A stretch of 39,333 nt of DNA from Bryobacterales bacterium (GCA_016789755.1 JAEUQG010000075.1:1-39333), one strand, 5' to 3'. Counted from the first letter of the stretch, positions 8,328-18,167 are shown. The notes: generated from the letters alone by a model not told the origin. A program made the numbers and translations.

Positions 8328-9784
8328 GAGATGAGGGTGACTCGTCCCGGGGGTTGCCCTGGGGTCTGGCGCGAGGCAGGGAGATGGGCCATCAAATCCT
8401 GAGGGATGGTCACAGTGCCGCGGGCGGCCGTTTGGAGGCAGAGGCACACCGCCGTTGAGAGGGTGGGCGAGATGGCCGAAGCGGCGGCCAGAACGAGGCG
8501 GTTCGAGTCGGGAGTACGCCATTCTACTGTAAGTGGTGCCGCAGTCGAATGTATCACGTCCTGAGCATTCCACTGCAAGGGCGGCGCGGTCACAAGGGCA
8601 ACGGTGAAGTCTCCGAGGGTGGGCGAGGCGGGGATTCGTATTTGCAGTGCACCGGAGTCGAGGAGCAGGGGGAGGGGACGTTCTCCGATGCGCGGGGTGG
8701 CTTTACCGGAGAGGGTTGCGCGAAAGAGGCCGGGGGCCGCTGGGGTTTGGGGAATCCGGCGCTGGATGCGGCCGTTGTTGGCTGTAATGGACGGGCCGGC
8801 ATCGATGCCTTGGCCGGGCTTGCCGAGGAGGAATGCCAGCACCGATTGGGAAGCGGCATCGGGAACCGCGGCGGTGACGAGGGTGCAGCCGCCGGCGGGC
8901 AATCCGTAGAGGAGCGGGGAGGAGATGCCGAGTGCTGGGTTGAAATCGAAGAACGCGGCGAGGATCTCATCGACGATTTGAGGGGTAGAGTCGCCAGTTT
9001 CGCGGGAGTGGACGCGCCCGGCCAACAGGACTGCCGAGGGGCCCGGTTTCCAGTGGGCCATGGGGAAGGCCGGCGATGGGGGGCAGGGGCCGGCGGAGGC
9101 GATGGCCACGGTGACGGTGTTGGTTGCGTGGGCCGGGGTGGGCAGGCGCAGGGGGACGAAGCAGCCCTCTGTGGGTTTGGGGGGGATTTCGATGAGAACC
9201 TCGTCGATGGATGGGCGGATGTTGCGGCGGATGGAGCGGATTTTGGCGGGGGCGCCACCGATGATAGCGTGGAGCGGAGTAGCCGCGCCAAGCCCGGTGG
9301 TTTGGAGGGCGATGGCATCGCCGGGGCGGGCGGGACGAAGGGGGCCGTTGGCGGTACGGGTGGGTCCGGCGAGGTTCGTGGCGGCGGCGGGACCCCAGCC
9401 CAATCCGTTGCGGGAGTAGAGGCCGGCGTTCGATGCCACGATTGTGACGGGCTGTTCGGGGCTTTGTTCGCCAGCGACGGTGACGGAGAGTTTCGCGGGG
9501 CCGGGTTCGGCATCCGGCGGAAGGCGGACTTCGATGGCGGTGGGAGTGACGGCGAGTACCTGGGCGTTGAGGGCGCGTTGGGGGCCGCGGATGGTGACGG
9601 TGACGGCGGAGGGCGCGGCGCCGAAGCGGATGCCTTCGATCAGGATGCGGGCTCCGCGAGCGAGAGTTCCGCCGGGGAGGGTGGAGGGGATACGGCTTGC
9701 GGCGTTGGAGATGCCGTTGACGGCGATGGCGGGGGGCGCGGCGGCGGCGATGGACGAGGATAGCCAGAGGAGAAGGGGAATCAA
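8228..9784 (-). CDS. Secreted TIG/Soli_cterm-like beta protein
   Basis: The 518-residue product begins at a TTG (9784) that gives a clean signal peptide, MIPLLLWLSSSIAAAAPP; no ATG is available nearby in frame. Residues 20-180 follow the pattern of Solibacter C-terminal domain proteins (TIGR03437) and IPT/TIG folds: a GISNAASRIPSTLPGG opening, a GARILIEGIRFG turn, and GDAIALQTTGLGAA. The remainder is beta-rich and without recognised catalytic motifs. The gene sits immediately upstream of the FG-GAP giant, in the same direction, with a 100-base overlap, so the two are probably co-expressed and both exported. Family function is unknown; such domains are usually treated as structural or binding units of outer-surface proteins. 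Confidence is high for a secreted gene and moderate for the domain label. Confidence 0.75.
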   Translation of the reverse strand: MIPLLLWLSSSIAAAAPPAIAVNGISNAASRIPSTLPGGTLARGARILIEGIRFGAAPSAVTVTIRGPQRALNAQVLAVTPTAIEVRLPPDAEPGPAKLSVTVAGEQSPEQPVTIVASNAGLYSRNGLGWGPAAATNLAGPTRTANGPLRPARPGDAIALQTTGLGAATPLHAIIGGAPAKIRSIRRNIRPSIDEVLIEIPPKPTEGCFVPLRLPTPAHATNTVTVAIASAGPCPPSPAFPMAHWKPGPSAVLLAGRVHSRETGDSTPQIVDEILAAFFDFNPALGISSPLLYGLPAGGCTLVTAAVPDAASQSVLAFLLGKPGQGIDAGPSITANNGRIQRRIPQTPAAPGLFRATLSGKATPRIGERPLPLLLDSGALQIRIPASPTLGDFTVALVTAPPLQWNAQDVIHSTAAPLTVEWRTPDSNRLVLAAASAISPTLSTAVCLCLQTAARGTVTIPQDLMAHLPASRQTPGQPPGRVTLISWPQQMPPPIRARGLVNSESIAISVTQSGVLFR

Positions 9785-9808
9785 AGCGGAAATATGATAA
9801 CAGGGGAC

Positions 9809-9864
9809 GGGAGAGGGGAGTCGGAAGACGGAAGACGGAAGACGGAAGACGGGAGTCGGGAGAC
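9809..9864. repeat. Heptanucleotide tandem array, eight units
   Basis: Eight 7-bp units run head to tail: GGGAGAG, GGGAGTC, four perfect GGAAGAC, GGGAGTC, GGGAGAC. The array fills the divergent gap between the TIG-like gene (start 9784) and the YbbP-like permease (start 9923). Purine bias is strong on the plus strand. The frame from 9794 reads through it into low-complexity residues, which argues that the longer permease start is not real. Confidence 0.9.
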
Positions 9865-9922
9865 GGGTGAGGCGCGTTGTGAGAAGATCGTCGAAGCTCG
9901 GATGGGAGGGCGGGAGTTTTTC

Positions 9923-12388
9923 ATGTGGCGCGTTGTCATGAGGCTGGCTTGGCGCGATTTGAGGCGGGCGGGCTGGAGGACTGCTTGGATTGCGGCGGCG
10001 GTCGCTTGCAGTGTTGCCGCGGTGTTTGGGGTGCGCGGCGCTGAAGTGATTGCGCGCCGGTCGCTCGAAACGGATTTGCGGCGCTGGCTGGGCGCGGACG
10101 TTTCGGCGATGACGGGTGAAGCGGTGGATGGGGAAGTGCTTCTGGCGGTGGATGGCATGCGTCCGCGGCCGGAGTCATGGACGCTTGTTTCGTGGACTCT
10201 GGCGATGTCGCGGTCGGCGGAGTCTCCCGATCCTTTGCTGACGGTCGTGAAAGTGGTCGATCCGGCGACGTATCCACTGTACCCGGGGTTGGTGCTGGAA
10301 CCTGGGCCATTGGCGGCGGTGCTGCGCGATGGGGAGATTGCGGTCTCGAGCGAGGTGCTGGAAAAGCTGCATGTTGGGATTGGCGATGGCATTGAGGTGG
10401 GTGGGCGCCGGTTGCGTATCGGGGGGGTGGTGCGGGCCGAGGCGGACCGGTTGAACGGATTCGCGGGGGTTGCGGCACGGGCGATTGTCTCGCGGGAAAC
10501 TTATCGAAAGGCGGGATTGTCAGGGGCGGGGAGCGCCTGGAAGCACGGCGTTCTGTTGAAGCTTTCCGGGGAGGCGGATCTGGCCGGGTTCCGTGCGGCT
10601 TTGCAGGGAATTCTGCCTGAGGCGGGGATTACGGACTACCGCGAGTCGAACCAGCACGCGGTGTCGTCGGTGCGGGCGAATATCGCGTTTCTGGGCGTGG
10701 CGGCGTTCCTGGTGATGGCGGTGGGCGGGGTCGGCATTGTGGCGGCCATGCGGCAGCATGCGATAGGGCAAACGCCGGTCATTGCCGTTCTGAAGATCCT
10801 GGGGGCGCGGACGCCGCATGTGGCGGGGGTGTTTCTGATGGAGATGGGGATGCTGTCGGTATGCGGCGCCGCGGCCGGGTTGCCGTTGGGGCGGCTGGCG
10901 CGGGATGTGGCGCTGCGGCTGTGCGGCATCGAGGCAACGCAATCGATGGTGGAAGAGGGGTGGCTGCAAGCCGTGTGGGAAACACTCGCATTGATGGGTC
11001 TGGCTTTTCTTCCGGTGCTGCCTCAGCCGGCGGCGATCATCCGGCGGGTGCGTCCGGTGGAAGCGCTGCGAGGATGGGAGGGAGTGGGTGGGCCGGGGTT
11101 GCGGGAGAAGGGCAACGGGGTGGCGTTGGGCGGGGCGTTCGTTCTGCTGGGGTTGCTGGGGATGCGGCTGGTGAATTCGTTTCTTTCGGCGGCGGCACTG
11201 ATTGGGGCGTTGCTGGCCTGTTTCGGGCTGGCGGTGGCGATGACGCATGGCGCGCTGGGGATGCTGGCGGCGGCGGCGGAGCGGATCCGTCATGGGGCAA
11301 TGCGGCTTGCGCTGCGCAATCTGGGCAATCGGGCACATGGATTGCAGCATCTTGCGGTGGCGCTGGCGATGGGCGTGATGCTGATGGTGACGACGTACGA
11401 AGCCAACCGGGCAGTTGGGCAAAAGGCGATGGATGCCCTGCCGTTCGACGGGGCAAATCTCTTGGTGGGCGGCTTTGAAGGGGAGTTTCGCGAGCGCGTG
11501 CGGGAAGCGCTGGGGAGTGTTCCGGGCGTGGAGGGGGCGGCGCAGGTGGTGACGCAGGCGCGGCTGCGGTTGAGCGCGGTGGACGGGGGGGGGTTGGGAG
11601 AGTTGCAAAGGGGCCTCCGGCCCAATGCAATTCCCGAAGCGTGGCGGGATGTGGGCTGCTTGCCGTCGATGGGACCGGATGGAGTGCAGGTGGCCGCCGA
11701 TGTGGCGGATCTTCTTCGTGTGCGGGTGGGATCGACGCTCGAGTTCACTTCGCGCAGCGGAGTGCTGCGGAAGCGCGTGGCGGCGGTGCGGCCGATTTCG
11801 CGGGTGGAGAAATTCTGGTACACCTTCACACTGGACTGCAGCGGGATGGGCCGGTCGAGTCTGCATCATCTGGCGGCGGCGCGCATTCGTCCGCAAGAGC
11901 TGAACGCGGCCCGGAACGCGATGGCGGCGCAGTTCCCGCTGCTTGCGGTGCTGACGTCGGGGGACCTGGCGGCGATCGGGGAAGAGGCGGCGGAGCGCAT
12001 TCTGGGGATTACGCGCATTGTGGCTTGGTACGCGATTGTGGCGAGCCTGGCGGTGCTTGCGGCCGCGGTGTCGGCGTCGCGAACGGGGCGGTTGCGGGAG
12101 TTTGCGATTTTGTCGGCGCTGGGGGCCGGTCCGGGGACGGTGGCGCGCATTCATTCGATGGAACTGGCGGCGGCAGGGCTGCTGGCGGCGGTGGTGGGCA
12201 GCCTGCTGTCGAGTCTTTTCCTGAGCATCGCGTTGAGCGTGACGTTGCAGCGGGTGGAGATCGCGGCGGGGTGGCATGGGGCCGCGGCGGCGATGTTGCT
12301 GTCGCCGGCAGTTACTGTGATGGCGGGATGGGTTCCGGTGTATGGCTTCCTGCGCCGCCGCCCGTTAGAGTGGTTACGGATGCAGTAG
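9923..12388 (+). CDS. YbbP-like FtsX-family ABC permease
   Basis: From the ATG at 9923 the product has 821 residues; GGGAG lies seven bases upstream, and the protein begins MWRVVMRLAWRDLRRAGWR, a typical positive-inside N-terminus before TM1. The frame extends to 9794, but that stretch is encoded by the heptamer array. The first half has TM1, a periplasmic domain beginning LGADVSAMTGEAVDG, and an FtsX-type block near AAMRQHAIGQTPVIAVLKIL. The second half repeats the plan and ends with SRTGRLREFAILSALGAG and two final membrane helices. Layout and length fit COG3127 (YbbP), which works with a YbbA-type ATPase. No ATPase is adjacent. It is clearly a different branch from the ADOP gene at 1800-4250. 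Its 3' end overlaps the convergent TMEM164-like gene by 77 bases. Confidence 0.85.
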   Translation: MWRVVMRLAWRDLRRAGWRTAWIAAAVACSVAAVFGVRGAEVIARRSLETDLRRWLGADVSAMTGEAVDGEVLLAVDGMRPRPESWTLVSWTLAMSRSAESPDPLLTVVKVVDPATYPLYPGLVLEPGPLAAVLRDGEIAVSSEVLEKLHVGIGDGIEVGGRRLRIGGVVRAEADRLNGFAGVAARAIVSRETYRKAGLSGAGSAWKHGVLLKLSGEADLAGFRAALQGILPEAGITDYRESNQHAVSSVRANIAFLGVAAFLVMAVGGVGIVAAMRQHAIGQTPVIAVLKILGARTPHVAGVFLMEMGMLSVCGAAAGLPLGRLARDVALRLCGIEATQSMVEEGWLQAVWETLALMGLAFLPVLPQPAAIIRRVRPVEALRGWEGVGGPGLREKGNGVALGGAFVLLGLLGMRLVNSFLSAAALIGALLACFGLAVAMTHGALGMLAAAAERIRHGAMRLALRNLGNRAHGLQHLAVALAMGVMLMVTTYEANRAVGQKAMDALPFDGANLLVGGFEGEFRERVREALGSVPGVEGAAQVVTQARLRLSAVDGGGLGELQRGLRPNAIPEAWRDVGCLPSMGPDGVQVAADVADLLRVRVGSTLEFTSRSGVLRKRVAAVRPISRVEKFWYTFTLDCSGMGRSSLHHLAAARIRPQELNAARNAMAAQFPLLAVLTSGDLAAIGEEAAERILGITRIVAWYAIVASLAVLAAAVSASRTGRLREFAILSALGAGPGTVARIHSMELAAAGLLAAVVGSLLSSLFLSIALSVTLQRVEIAAGWHGAAAAMLLSPAVTVMAGWVPVYGFLRRRPLEWLRMQ

Positions 12389-13058
12389 CGCGGGCGGGGC
12401 TCTGCGGCCGGATGGGCAGCCACAGGAGCCAGAACAGGAAGAGGGCGAGGATTTCCGAGGAAAGCAGGTAATAGGGCCAGGGGCCCATGTAATCGAGGAG
12501 GGACGGATTGACAGGCTTGCGGCAGAGGAACATGTAGTTGGTGCCGTTCCACCAATTGAAGAGGCCGAGGAGGGCGGCGTAGATAACGAGTTGGACGTTG
12601 GTCCGCCAGACTGCTCCGGGGCGGATGGGGGCGATGCCGCCGAAGACCAGGACGCCGATGGCGATGAGGATGCAGGCATGCTCCATGAAGTAGCGGATGC
12701 CGGGGTAAGAGGGCCAGTTGGTCACGACGTCTTTGGGCAGATCGGGGGTGACCATGGCCATACCCGCGCCGACGATACCGGTGAAATAAACGAACTCGAC
12801 GGCGAGGGGACTGAGGGTGAAGCAGGCGTAGACGACCATCCAGGTGATGAGGGTGCAGAGGTGGATGGGGAGGTCATTGGGGAAACGGAATCCGAAATAC
12901 CAGTAGCGGATGATTTCCTGCACGATGAGGGAGCAGGCGAGCGTGTAGCGCACGGCGCGAGTGGAGACGATGCGGTTGCGGCAGAGGATGGAAAGCAGGA
13001 CCGCGGCGAATGCGGTGGCGACGAGAATGGAGAAGTGCACCAGTCCGAAGGGACGCAT
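12312..13058 (-). CDS. TIGR02206/YwaF (TMEM164-like) integral membrane protein
   Basis: The 248-residue product (ATG at 13058; an in-frame GTG two codons earlier is possible) has about seven hydrophobic helices. The conserved LPIHLCTL motif near residue 65, together with the NGTNYMFLCRKP stretch before the last helices, matches the YwaF/TP0381 family (TIGR02206), related to eukaryotic TMEM164. In human TMEM164 the corresponding Cys acts in acyl transfer to ether lipids; whether the bacterial proteins do the same is not established. The last 25 residues are a Pro/Ser/Thr-rich cytosolic tail encoded inside the overlap with the convergent permease gene, so this tail is probably evolutionarily recent read-through. 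Confidence 0.88.
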   Translation of the reverse strand: MRPFGLVHFSILVATAFAAVLLSILCRNRIVSTRAVRYTLACSLIVQEIIRYWYFGFRFPNDLPIHLCTLITWMVVYACFTLSPLAVEFVYFTGIVGAGMAMVTPDLPKDVVTNWPSYPGIRYFMEHACILIAIGVLVFGGIAPIRPGAVWRTNVQLVIYAALLGLFNWWNGTNYMFLCRKPVNPSLLDYMGPWPYYLLSSEILALFLFWLLWLPIRPQSPARATASVTTLTGGGAGSHTPEPIPPSQ

Positions 13059-13468
13059 TTCCACCGAGTCTAACAGCTAACGAGGAAGGCGTTGGCGCCC
13101 TGGGTAGTGCGAGAAAAGTGCGTTGGGCAGAAAACTCTGGCGGTTCAATCGCGAAGTGACGGGCAAACCTCATGACAAGGGTCCCACCACAAAATCGTCA
13201 GAACGCCCTCATTCAGTATTCCCCACGGCCGCTCTGGGCCACAGAACCTCTAATGAGACGAGTTCCTCCAAATCGCCGTGACCGGGATTGCACAACCGGC
13301 GCTGTGCTTCACTGCATAACTTGCTTACCGGGGCCGAGTGGTTTCGCTTCTTTGCATCTCATTCCTGTCATGGTCTCAAACTGCCCGAGCTTTTTGCCGA
13401 TTGAAGGAAGATGGATCAACCGATACACGTGGGGTTTTCGTTGGCGCTCCAACACGACGTCCTAGAGG
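13059..13468. other. Gene-poor stretch, lower GC
   Basis: No frame longer than about 100 codons looks coding, and the base composition is visibly less GC-rich than the neighbours. Stops occur in all minus-strand frames. I found no tRNA cloverleaf. The stretch may be decayed sequence downstream of the Panacea remnant, but no recognisable domain could be read from any frame. Confidence 0.5.
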
Positions 13469-13720
13469 CTACCGTAGTGCCGATGCGTTTCCATGGGCCA
13501 CTTGGATCATTTGAGTGCCGCGATGAAGCCGGTACAGTTGCGGCACAACCGATCCGTTTGCCCAAGCTTCGATTCGGGCGCGGAATAGCGGCAGCGCTTC
13601 CCAGACGAGCGACCATGCTTCAGAGTAGTAGACAAGTTTCTGAAGCTCCATTGCTGGCATGGGGCCAGACAAAGCGCCAAGTCGTGACCAGGTTCTGGCC
13701 CCGCAGGCGCAATTCATCAA
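13469..13720 (-). pseudogene. Panacea (SocA/DUF4065) antitoxin-domain remnant
   Basis: An 83-codon frame contains an unmistakable Panacea core: SGPMPAMELQKLVYYSEAW followed by a run ending in IEAWANGSVVPQLYRLHRG. Intact members are normally about 150-190 residues; here the frame stops shortly after this point and the C-terminal half cannot be found in the other two frames, which are interrupted by stops. The segment before SGPM is also a poor match. Panacea domains neutralise diverse toxins, and SocA in Caulobacter is a proteolytic adaptor. No toxin gene is recognisable beside it, so it is best read as a decayed toxin-antitoxin remnant between purF and the membrane protein gene. It could instead be a functional truncated protein, but I think this unlikely. 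Confidence 0.7.
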
Positions 13721-13836
13721 GACGGATCGAGCGGTGCGGCTCTCTGGAAGAGGCGGGGTGGATCAGCCCAGTGTTTGGTTAGTCGAAGGACACCGTGCGC
13801 GAGGGCGGGTGCGGCAGGGGTTGGCGCCCGGCGGTA

Positions 13837-15252
13837 CTAGCCGCGCTGGGATTTTTCGCCGATCAGGCTTTCCACGCTGACGAGGTCAGTGGGGTACTCT
13901 CCGGTGTAGCAGGCGTAGCAATACTCGCCGCGGGTATCGACCACCGCATCCTTGAGGTTGGGCAAGGCGAGGTATTCGAGCGAATCGGCTTCGACATAGC
14001 GGCAGATCTCTTCGATGCTGTGGTTGGCGGCGATCAACTCGTTTTTAGTGGGTGTGTCGACGCCGTAGAAGCAAGGGGAGACGGTGGGGGGGCAGGAGAT
14101 GCGCAAGTGGACTTCGGTGGCTCCGGCGTTGCGGACCATGCGGACAATTTTTCGGGACGTGGTGCCGCGGACGATGGAGTCGTCGACGAGCACGACGCGT
14201 TTGCCGCGGAGCAGGTGCCTGACGGGATTGAGCTTGAGCTTGACGCCGAAATCGCGGATGGCCTGGGAGGGCTCAATGAAGGTACGCCCGACGTGATGAT
14301 TGCGGATGAGGCCCATGCGGAAGGGGATTCCGGATTCGGAGGCGTAGCCGATGGCGGCGGCGACTCCGGAGTCGGGCACGGGCACGACGACATCAGCGGC
14401 GACGGGATTCTGTTTGGCGAGGAGGCGGCCCATCGCTTCGCGGGTTTGAACGACGGGGCGGCCGAAGACCATGGAATCGGGGCGGGAGAAGTAGACGTGT
14501 TCGAAGACGCACTGGGAGAGCTTGCGGCGTGGCGCCCAACGCTCGCGGGTGAGGCCGCCTTTGTTGACGATGACCATTTCGCCGGGTTCGACATCGCCCA
14601 TGTAGACGGCGCCCATGAGGTCGAAGGCGCAGGTTTCCGAGGCGAAGACGTAGCTGATGCGGTCTCCGCTCATTTCCATCTGGCCCATGGCCATGGGGCG
14701 GAAGCCGTTGGGGTCGCGGACGACGATCAATTCGTTTTTGGTGAGGAGGACGAGGGAGAATGCGCCTTCGAGTTGGAGGAGGGCATCGCGCAAGGCGGCG
14801 GGGAGGGAGCGCTCGCGGGAGCGTGAAATGAGGTGGAGGACGACTTCGGTATCGCTGGTGGCGCTGAAGATGGCGCCCTCGCTTTCGAGGGCGGTACGGA
14901 TTTCCATGGCGTTGGTGATGTTGCCGTTGTGGGCGAGGGCGAGGCGCCCTTTGTTCGTCATCGCGCTGAAGGGCTGGGCGTTCAGCTTGGCGCTATCGCC
15001 GGTGGTGGAGTAGCGGGTGTGGCCGATGGCTTTATCGCCGGGCAATCCGTTCAGAACATCGACGGTGAAGATGTCGGCGACGTGGCCCATGGCTTTGTGG
15101 CAATAAACTTCCGCGCTGTCGGCGGAGGCGATCCCGGCGCTCTCCTGGCCGCGATGCTGGAGGGCGAAGATGCCGAGGTTGGCCATGTTGGCCGCTTCGG
15201 GGTGTCCGTAGATGGCGAAGACGCCGCATTCCTCGTGGAATTTATCGAACAT
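13837..15252 (-). CDS. purF: Amidophosphoribosyltransferase
   Basis: The 471-residue enzyme makes 5-phosphoribosylamine from PRPP and glutamine, the committed step of purine synthesis in the cytosol. The N-terminus MFDKFHEECGVFAIYGHPEA gives a class II glutaminase with nucleophile Cys9, to be exposed by removal of a short propeptide as in Bacillus-type enzymes. LQHRGQESAGIA follows. The phosphoribosyltransferase half contains the PRPP loop VVLVDDSIVRGTTS (about residues 345-358). A CPPTVSPCFYGVDTP segment with nearby Cys residues fits the iron-sulfur-bearing subtype. It is the last gene of the purQ-purL-purF run, three bases after purL. Length matches the family. Confidence 0.97.
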   Translation of the reverse strand: MFDKFHEECGVFAIYGHPEAANMANLGIFALQHRGQESAGIASADSAEVYCHKAMGHVADIFTVDVLNGLPGDKAIGHTRYSTTGDSAKLNAQPFSAMTNKGRLALAHNGNITNAMEIRTALESEGAIFSATSDTEVVLHLISRSRERSLPAALRDALLQLEGAFSLVLLTKNELIVVRDPNGFRPMAMGQMEMSGDRISYVFASETCAFDLMGAVYMGDVEPGEMVIVNKGGLTRERWAPRRKLSQCVFEHVYFSRPDSMVFGRPVVQTREAMGRLLAKQNPVAADVVVPVPDSGVAAAIGYASESGIPFRMGLIRNHHVGRTFIEPSQAIRDFGVKLKLNPVRHLLRGKRVVLVDDSIVRGTTSRKIVRMVRNAGATEVHLRISCPPTVSPCFYGVDTPTKNELIAANHSIEEICRYVEADSLEYLALPNLKDAVVDTRGEYCYACYTGEYPTDLVSVESLIGEKSQRG

Positions 15253-15255
15253 GGT

Positions 15256-17496
15256 TTAATCGCGGAGCAGTTGCTCCAACGCCTCCTCCCAGATTGAGTC
15301 GAGTTCTTCCACGGGGCTGTCGATGAGCAGGGTGCCGCTGCCGCGAATGGACAGCCTGCCTTCCACGGTACGGCCGATGGTGTGCACCTCGATGTCATGT
15401 TCGGCCGCGATGGCATGGATGCGCGCGGCATTGGCGGTGGAAATGACGATACGGGACGGACCTTCGTGGAAGAGCAGGAACTCCGGACGCAGGTCCGAAG
15501 CAAGATCGATAGCCGCGCCGATGCCGCCGCCGGGGGAGGTTGTGCGGAAACAGCATTCAGCGAGGGCGACGGCGAGTCCGCCGTCGGAGATGTCGTGGGC
15601 CGATTCGGCGAGTCCTTCGGCGACGGCCTGGCGGGCGGCGGCGTGGACGCGCTTTTCGTAATGCATGTCGAGCGCGGGGGGGACGCCCCACAGATCGCTC
15701 AAGATGACCTTGGCGTACTGAGTGCCTCCGAACTGGGCGAGGTCGCAGTGGCCCAAGCCGCCCAGAAGCACGACGTCGCGGCCGGGGTTGCGGAAGGGCA
15801 TGGAGACGGGGGTTTGGGTGGGGAGCAGGCCGACGATGCCGATGACGGGGGTGGGATAGATGGCCACGAGTTCCTCGCCGGTGCGCGTCTCGTTGTAGAG
15901 GCTGACGTTACCGCCGGTGATGGGGGTATCGAAGAAGGCGCAGGCTTCGGCCATGCCTTCGATGGCCTCGACGAGCTGGGCCATGATCTCGGGGCGTTCG
16001 GGATTGCCGAAGTTGAGGTTGTTGGTGGCAGCGACGGGGAGGGCGCCGACGGTGGAGAGATTGCGGCAGCATTCGGCGACGATGAGTTGGACGCCGAGGC
16101 GGGGATCGAGGGAACACATGCGGCCATTGCCATCGAGGGCCATGGCTACGGATGTGCCGGTTTCCTTGATGCGGACGATGGCGGCGTCGGCGCCGGGGCC
16201 GAGGGTGGTGTTGGTGCGCACCATGTGGTCGTACTGCTGCCAGATGTAGCGTTTGGAACAGACGTCGGCGGAGGAGAGGATGCGGCGCAGGTCCGCAGTG
16301 AGATCGGAGGAAGCAAACGACGGCCCCTGGATGGGTGCGGCACGGAAGGGTTTGACGGCATGGGGGCGGTCATACATGGGGGCGGCGCCGGTGAGGGAGG
16401 CGTTGGGGATTTCGGCGACGACGACGCCGTGATCTTTGACGCGGAGGGTGTTTTCGTCGATGACGACGCCGATGGTGGCGGCGTCGAGGCCCCATTTTTC
16501 GAAGACATCGAAGACTTCTTTTTCGCGGCCTTTTTCGGCGACGAGGAGCATGCGTTCCTGGGATTCGGAGAGCATGATCTCATAGGGGCTCATGCCGGTT
16601 TCGCGTTGCGGAACGTGCATCAGGTCGATCTCGATGCCGACGTTGCCGCGGGAGCCCATTTCGCATGTGGAGCAGGTGAGTCCGGCGGCGCCCATGTCCT
16701 GAATGCCGACGATGGCTCCTGTTTTCATGGCTTCGAGGCAGGCTTCGAGGAGCAGCTTTTCCATGAAGGGGTCGCCGACCTGGACGTTGGGGCGCTTGGC
16801 CATGGCTTCTTCAGTGAATTCGGCGGAGGCCATGGTGGCTCCGTGGACGCCGTCCTTGCCGGTTTTGGAGCCGACGTAGATGACGGGGTTTCCGGCGCCG
16901 GTGGCTTTGGCGTAGAAGATGTCCTCTTTGCGAACGACGCCGAGGGCGAAAACGTTGACGAGCGGGTTGCCGTTGTAGACGGGCTCAAAGACGCATTCGC
17001 CGCCGACGGTGGGGACGCCGAAGCAATTGCCGTAGTGGGAAATGCCGCTGACGACGCCATCGAGGATGCGGCGGTTGCGGCGGCCGTTGTGGGGATCGTC
17101 GAGGGGGCCGAAGCGGAGGGCATCCATGACGGCGATGGGGCGCGCGCCCATGGTGAAGATGTCGCGGAGGATGCCGCCGACGCCGGTGGCGGCGCCTTGG
17201 AAGGGCTCAATAAAACTGGGGTGATTGTGCGATTCGATCTTGAAGGCGATGGCGTAGCCCTGACCGATGTCGATGATGCCGGCGTTCTCGCCTGGCCCTT
17301 GGACCACAAGTTTGCTGCGGGTGGGCAGCTTCTTGAGGTGGATGCGGGAGCTTTTGTAGGAGCAGTGTTCGCTCCACATGACGGAGAAGATGCCAAGCTC
17401 AGTGAATGTGGGCTCGCGGCCGAGTTCCTTGAGGATGACCTGATACTCTTCTTGTGTGATGTGGTGGCGGGCGAGTACGTCTGCCGTGATTGTCAT
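15256..17496 (-). CDS. purL: Phosphoribosylformylglycinamidine synthase, PurL subunit
   Basis: At 746 residues this is the small-PurL type, which forms a complex with PurQ and PurS to convert FGAR to FGAM using ATP and glutamine-derived ammonia. Visible family motifs are [12 protein letters not shown] (about residues 40-51), [12 protein letters not shown], and the metal/substrate segment [18 protein letters not shown]. The second half repeats the AIR-synthase-like fold ([16 protein letters not shown]). The start overlaps the end of purQ by four bases (ATGA), indicating coupled translation. It is followed three bases later by purF. PurS, needed by small PurL, is not in this window. Confidence 0.97.
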   Translation of the reverse strand: MTITADVLARHHITQEEYQVILKELGREPTFTELGIFSVMWSEHCSYKSSRIHLKKLPTRSKLVVQGPGENAGIIDIGQGYAIAFKIESHNHPSFIEPFQGAATGVGGILRDIFTMGARPIAVMDALRFGPLDDPHNGRRNRRILDGVVSGISHYGNCFGVPTVGGECVFEPVYNGNPLVNVFALGVVRKEDIFYAKATGAGNPVIYVGSKTGKDGVHGATMASAEFTEEAMAKRPNVQVGDPFMEKLLLEACLEAMKTGAIVGIQDMGAAGLTCSTCEMGSRGNVGIEIDLMHVPQRETGMSPYEIMLSESQERMLLVAEKGREKEVFDVFEKWGLDAATIGVVIDENTLRVKDHGVVVAEIPNASLTGAAPMYDRPHAVKPFRAAPIQGPSFASSDLTADLRRILSSADVCSKRYIWQQYDHMVRTNTTLGPGADAAIVRIKETGTSVAMALDGNGRMCSLDPRLGVQLIVAECCRNLSTVGALPVAATNNLNFGNPERPEIMAQLVEAIEGMAEACAFFDTPITGGNVSLYNETRTGEELVAIYPTPVIGIVGLLPTQTPVSMPFRNPGRDVVLLGGLGHCDLAQFGGTQYAKVILSDLWGVPPALDMHYEKRVHAAARQAVAEGLAESAHDISDGGLAVALAECCFRTTSPGGGIGAAIDLASDLRPEFLLFHEGPSRIVISTANAARIHAIAAEHDIEVHTIGRTVEGRLSIRGSGTLLIDSPVEELDSIWEEALEQLLRD

Positions 17497-18167
17497 TTCG
17501 CTGCCGGAGTCAGGGTTGCCGCCACTGATTGAAGGATCACGAGGCCGTCGGTGGATCCCATGAGGGGATCGGTGGCCCTTTCCGGATGGGGCATCATGCC
17601 GAGGACGTTGCGCCCGGCGTTGCAGATGCCTGCGATATCCCGTAGCGATCCGTTGGGATTGTTCACATAGCGGAAGAGAACGCGGTCTTCGGCTTCGAGT
17701 TCATCGAGCGTGCGTTCCCCGGCGATGTAACATCCTTCGCCGTGGGCGATGGGGGTGGAGAGGATCTGCCCCTTGCGCGCCATGGCGGTGAACGGCGAAT
17801 TGGTGGTCTCGACGCGGAGGTCGACGGGGGCGCAGATGAACTTCAAGCCGCGGTTGCGGATGAGAGCGCCCGGGAGCAACCCGGATTCAGTGAGGATTTG
17901 AAAGCCATTACAGATGCCCATGACGATGCCGCCATCGGCGGCGAACTTTTTGACCGCGGACATGATGGGACTGAACTTGGCGATGGCGCCGCAGCGCAGA
18001 TAATCCCCGTAGGAGAAACCGCCGGGCACGATGACGGCATCCACGGCACCGACGGAAGGATCGGAATGCCATAGGAATTCGGCCTCGTGACCGAGGTTGT
18101 GCGTCACCGCATACCACGCGTCGTGATCGCAATTGGAGCCCGGAAAGACCACTACCCCGACTTTCAT
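17493..18167 (-). CDS. purQ: Phosphoribosylformylglycinamidine synthase, PurQ glutaminase subunit
   Basis: From the ATG at 18167 the product is 224 residues and begins [16 protein letters not shown], the normal start of PurQ; the longer frame to 18236 would run into the SDR gene. It is a class I glutaminase with the triad Cys86 (GICNGFQ), His194 and Glu196 (MMPHPERA). It supplies ammonia to PurL. There is no strong Shine-Dalgarno site; 40 bases separate it from the SDR gene upstream on the same strand, so read-through from the SDR promoter is likely. Confidence 0.96.
   Translation of the reverse strand: MKVGVVVFPGSNCDHDAWYAVTHNLGHEAEFLWHSDPSVGAVDAVIVPGGFSYGDYLRCGAIAKFSPIMSAVKKFAADGGIVMGICNGFQILTESGLLPGALIRNRGLKFICAPVDLRVETTNSPFTAMARKGQILSTPIAHGEGCYIAGERTLDELEAEDRVLFRYVNNPNGSLRDIAGICNAGRNVLGMMPHPERATDPLMGSTDGLVILQSVAATLTPAAK

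Noticed and set aside
8328-8573. N-terminal extension of the FG-GAP protein to 8573
   Set aside because: It would place 82 low-complexity residues before the signal peptide, fully inside the upstream gene.
9794-9922. N-terminal extension of the YbbP-like permease
   Set aside because: Encoded by the heptamer array; the ATG at 9923 has a Shine-Dalgarno and a normal membrane-protein N-terminus.
10520-12277. 585-codon minus-strand open frame opposite the YbbP-like permease
   Set aside because: Arg/His/Gln/Pro-rich translation without any motif; antisense shadow.
13059-13836. Possible tRNA or small RNA gene
   Set aside because: A GGTTCAAT-like string near 13141 lacks the matching stem and no cloverleaf can be drawn.
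15382-17532. 716-codon plus-strand open frame opposite purL
   Set aside because: Antisense shadow of a highly conserved gene; same Gly/Asp-rich artefact.
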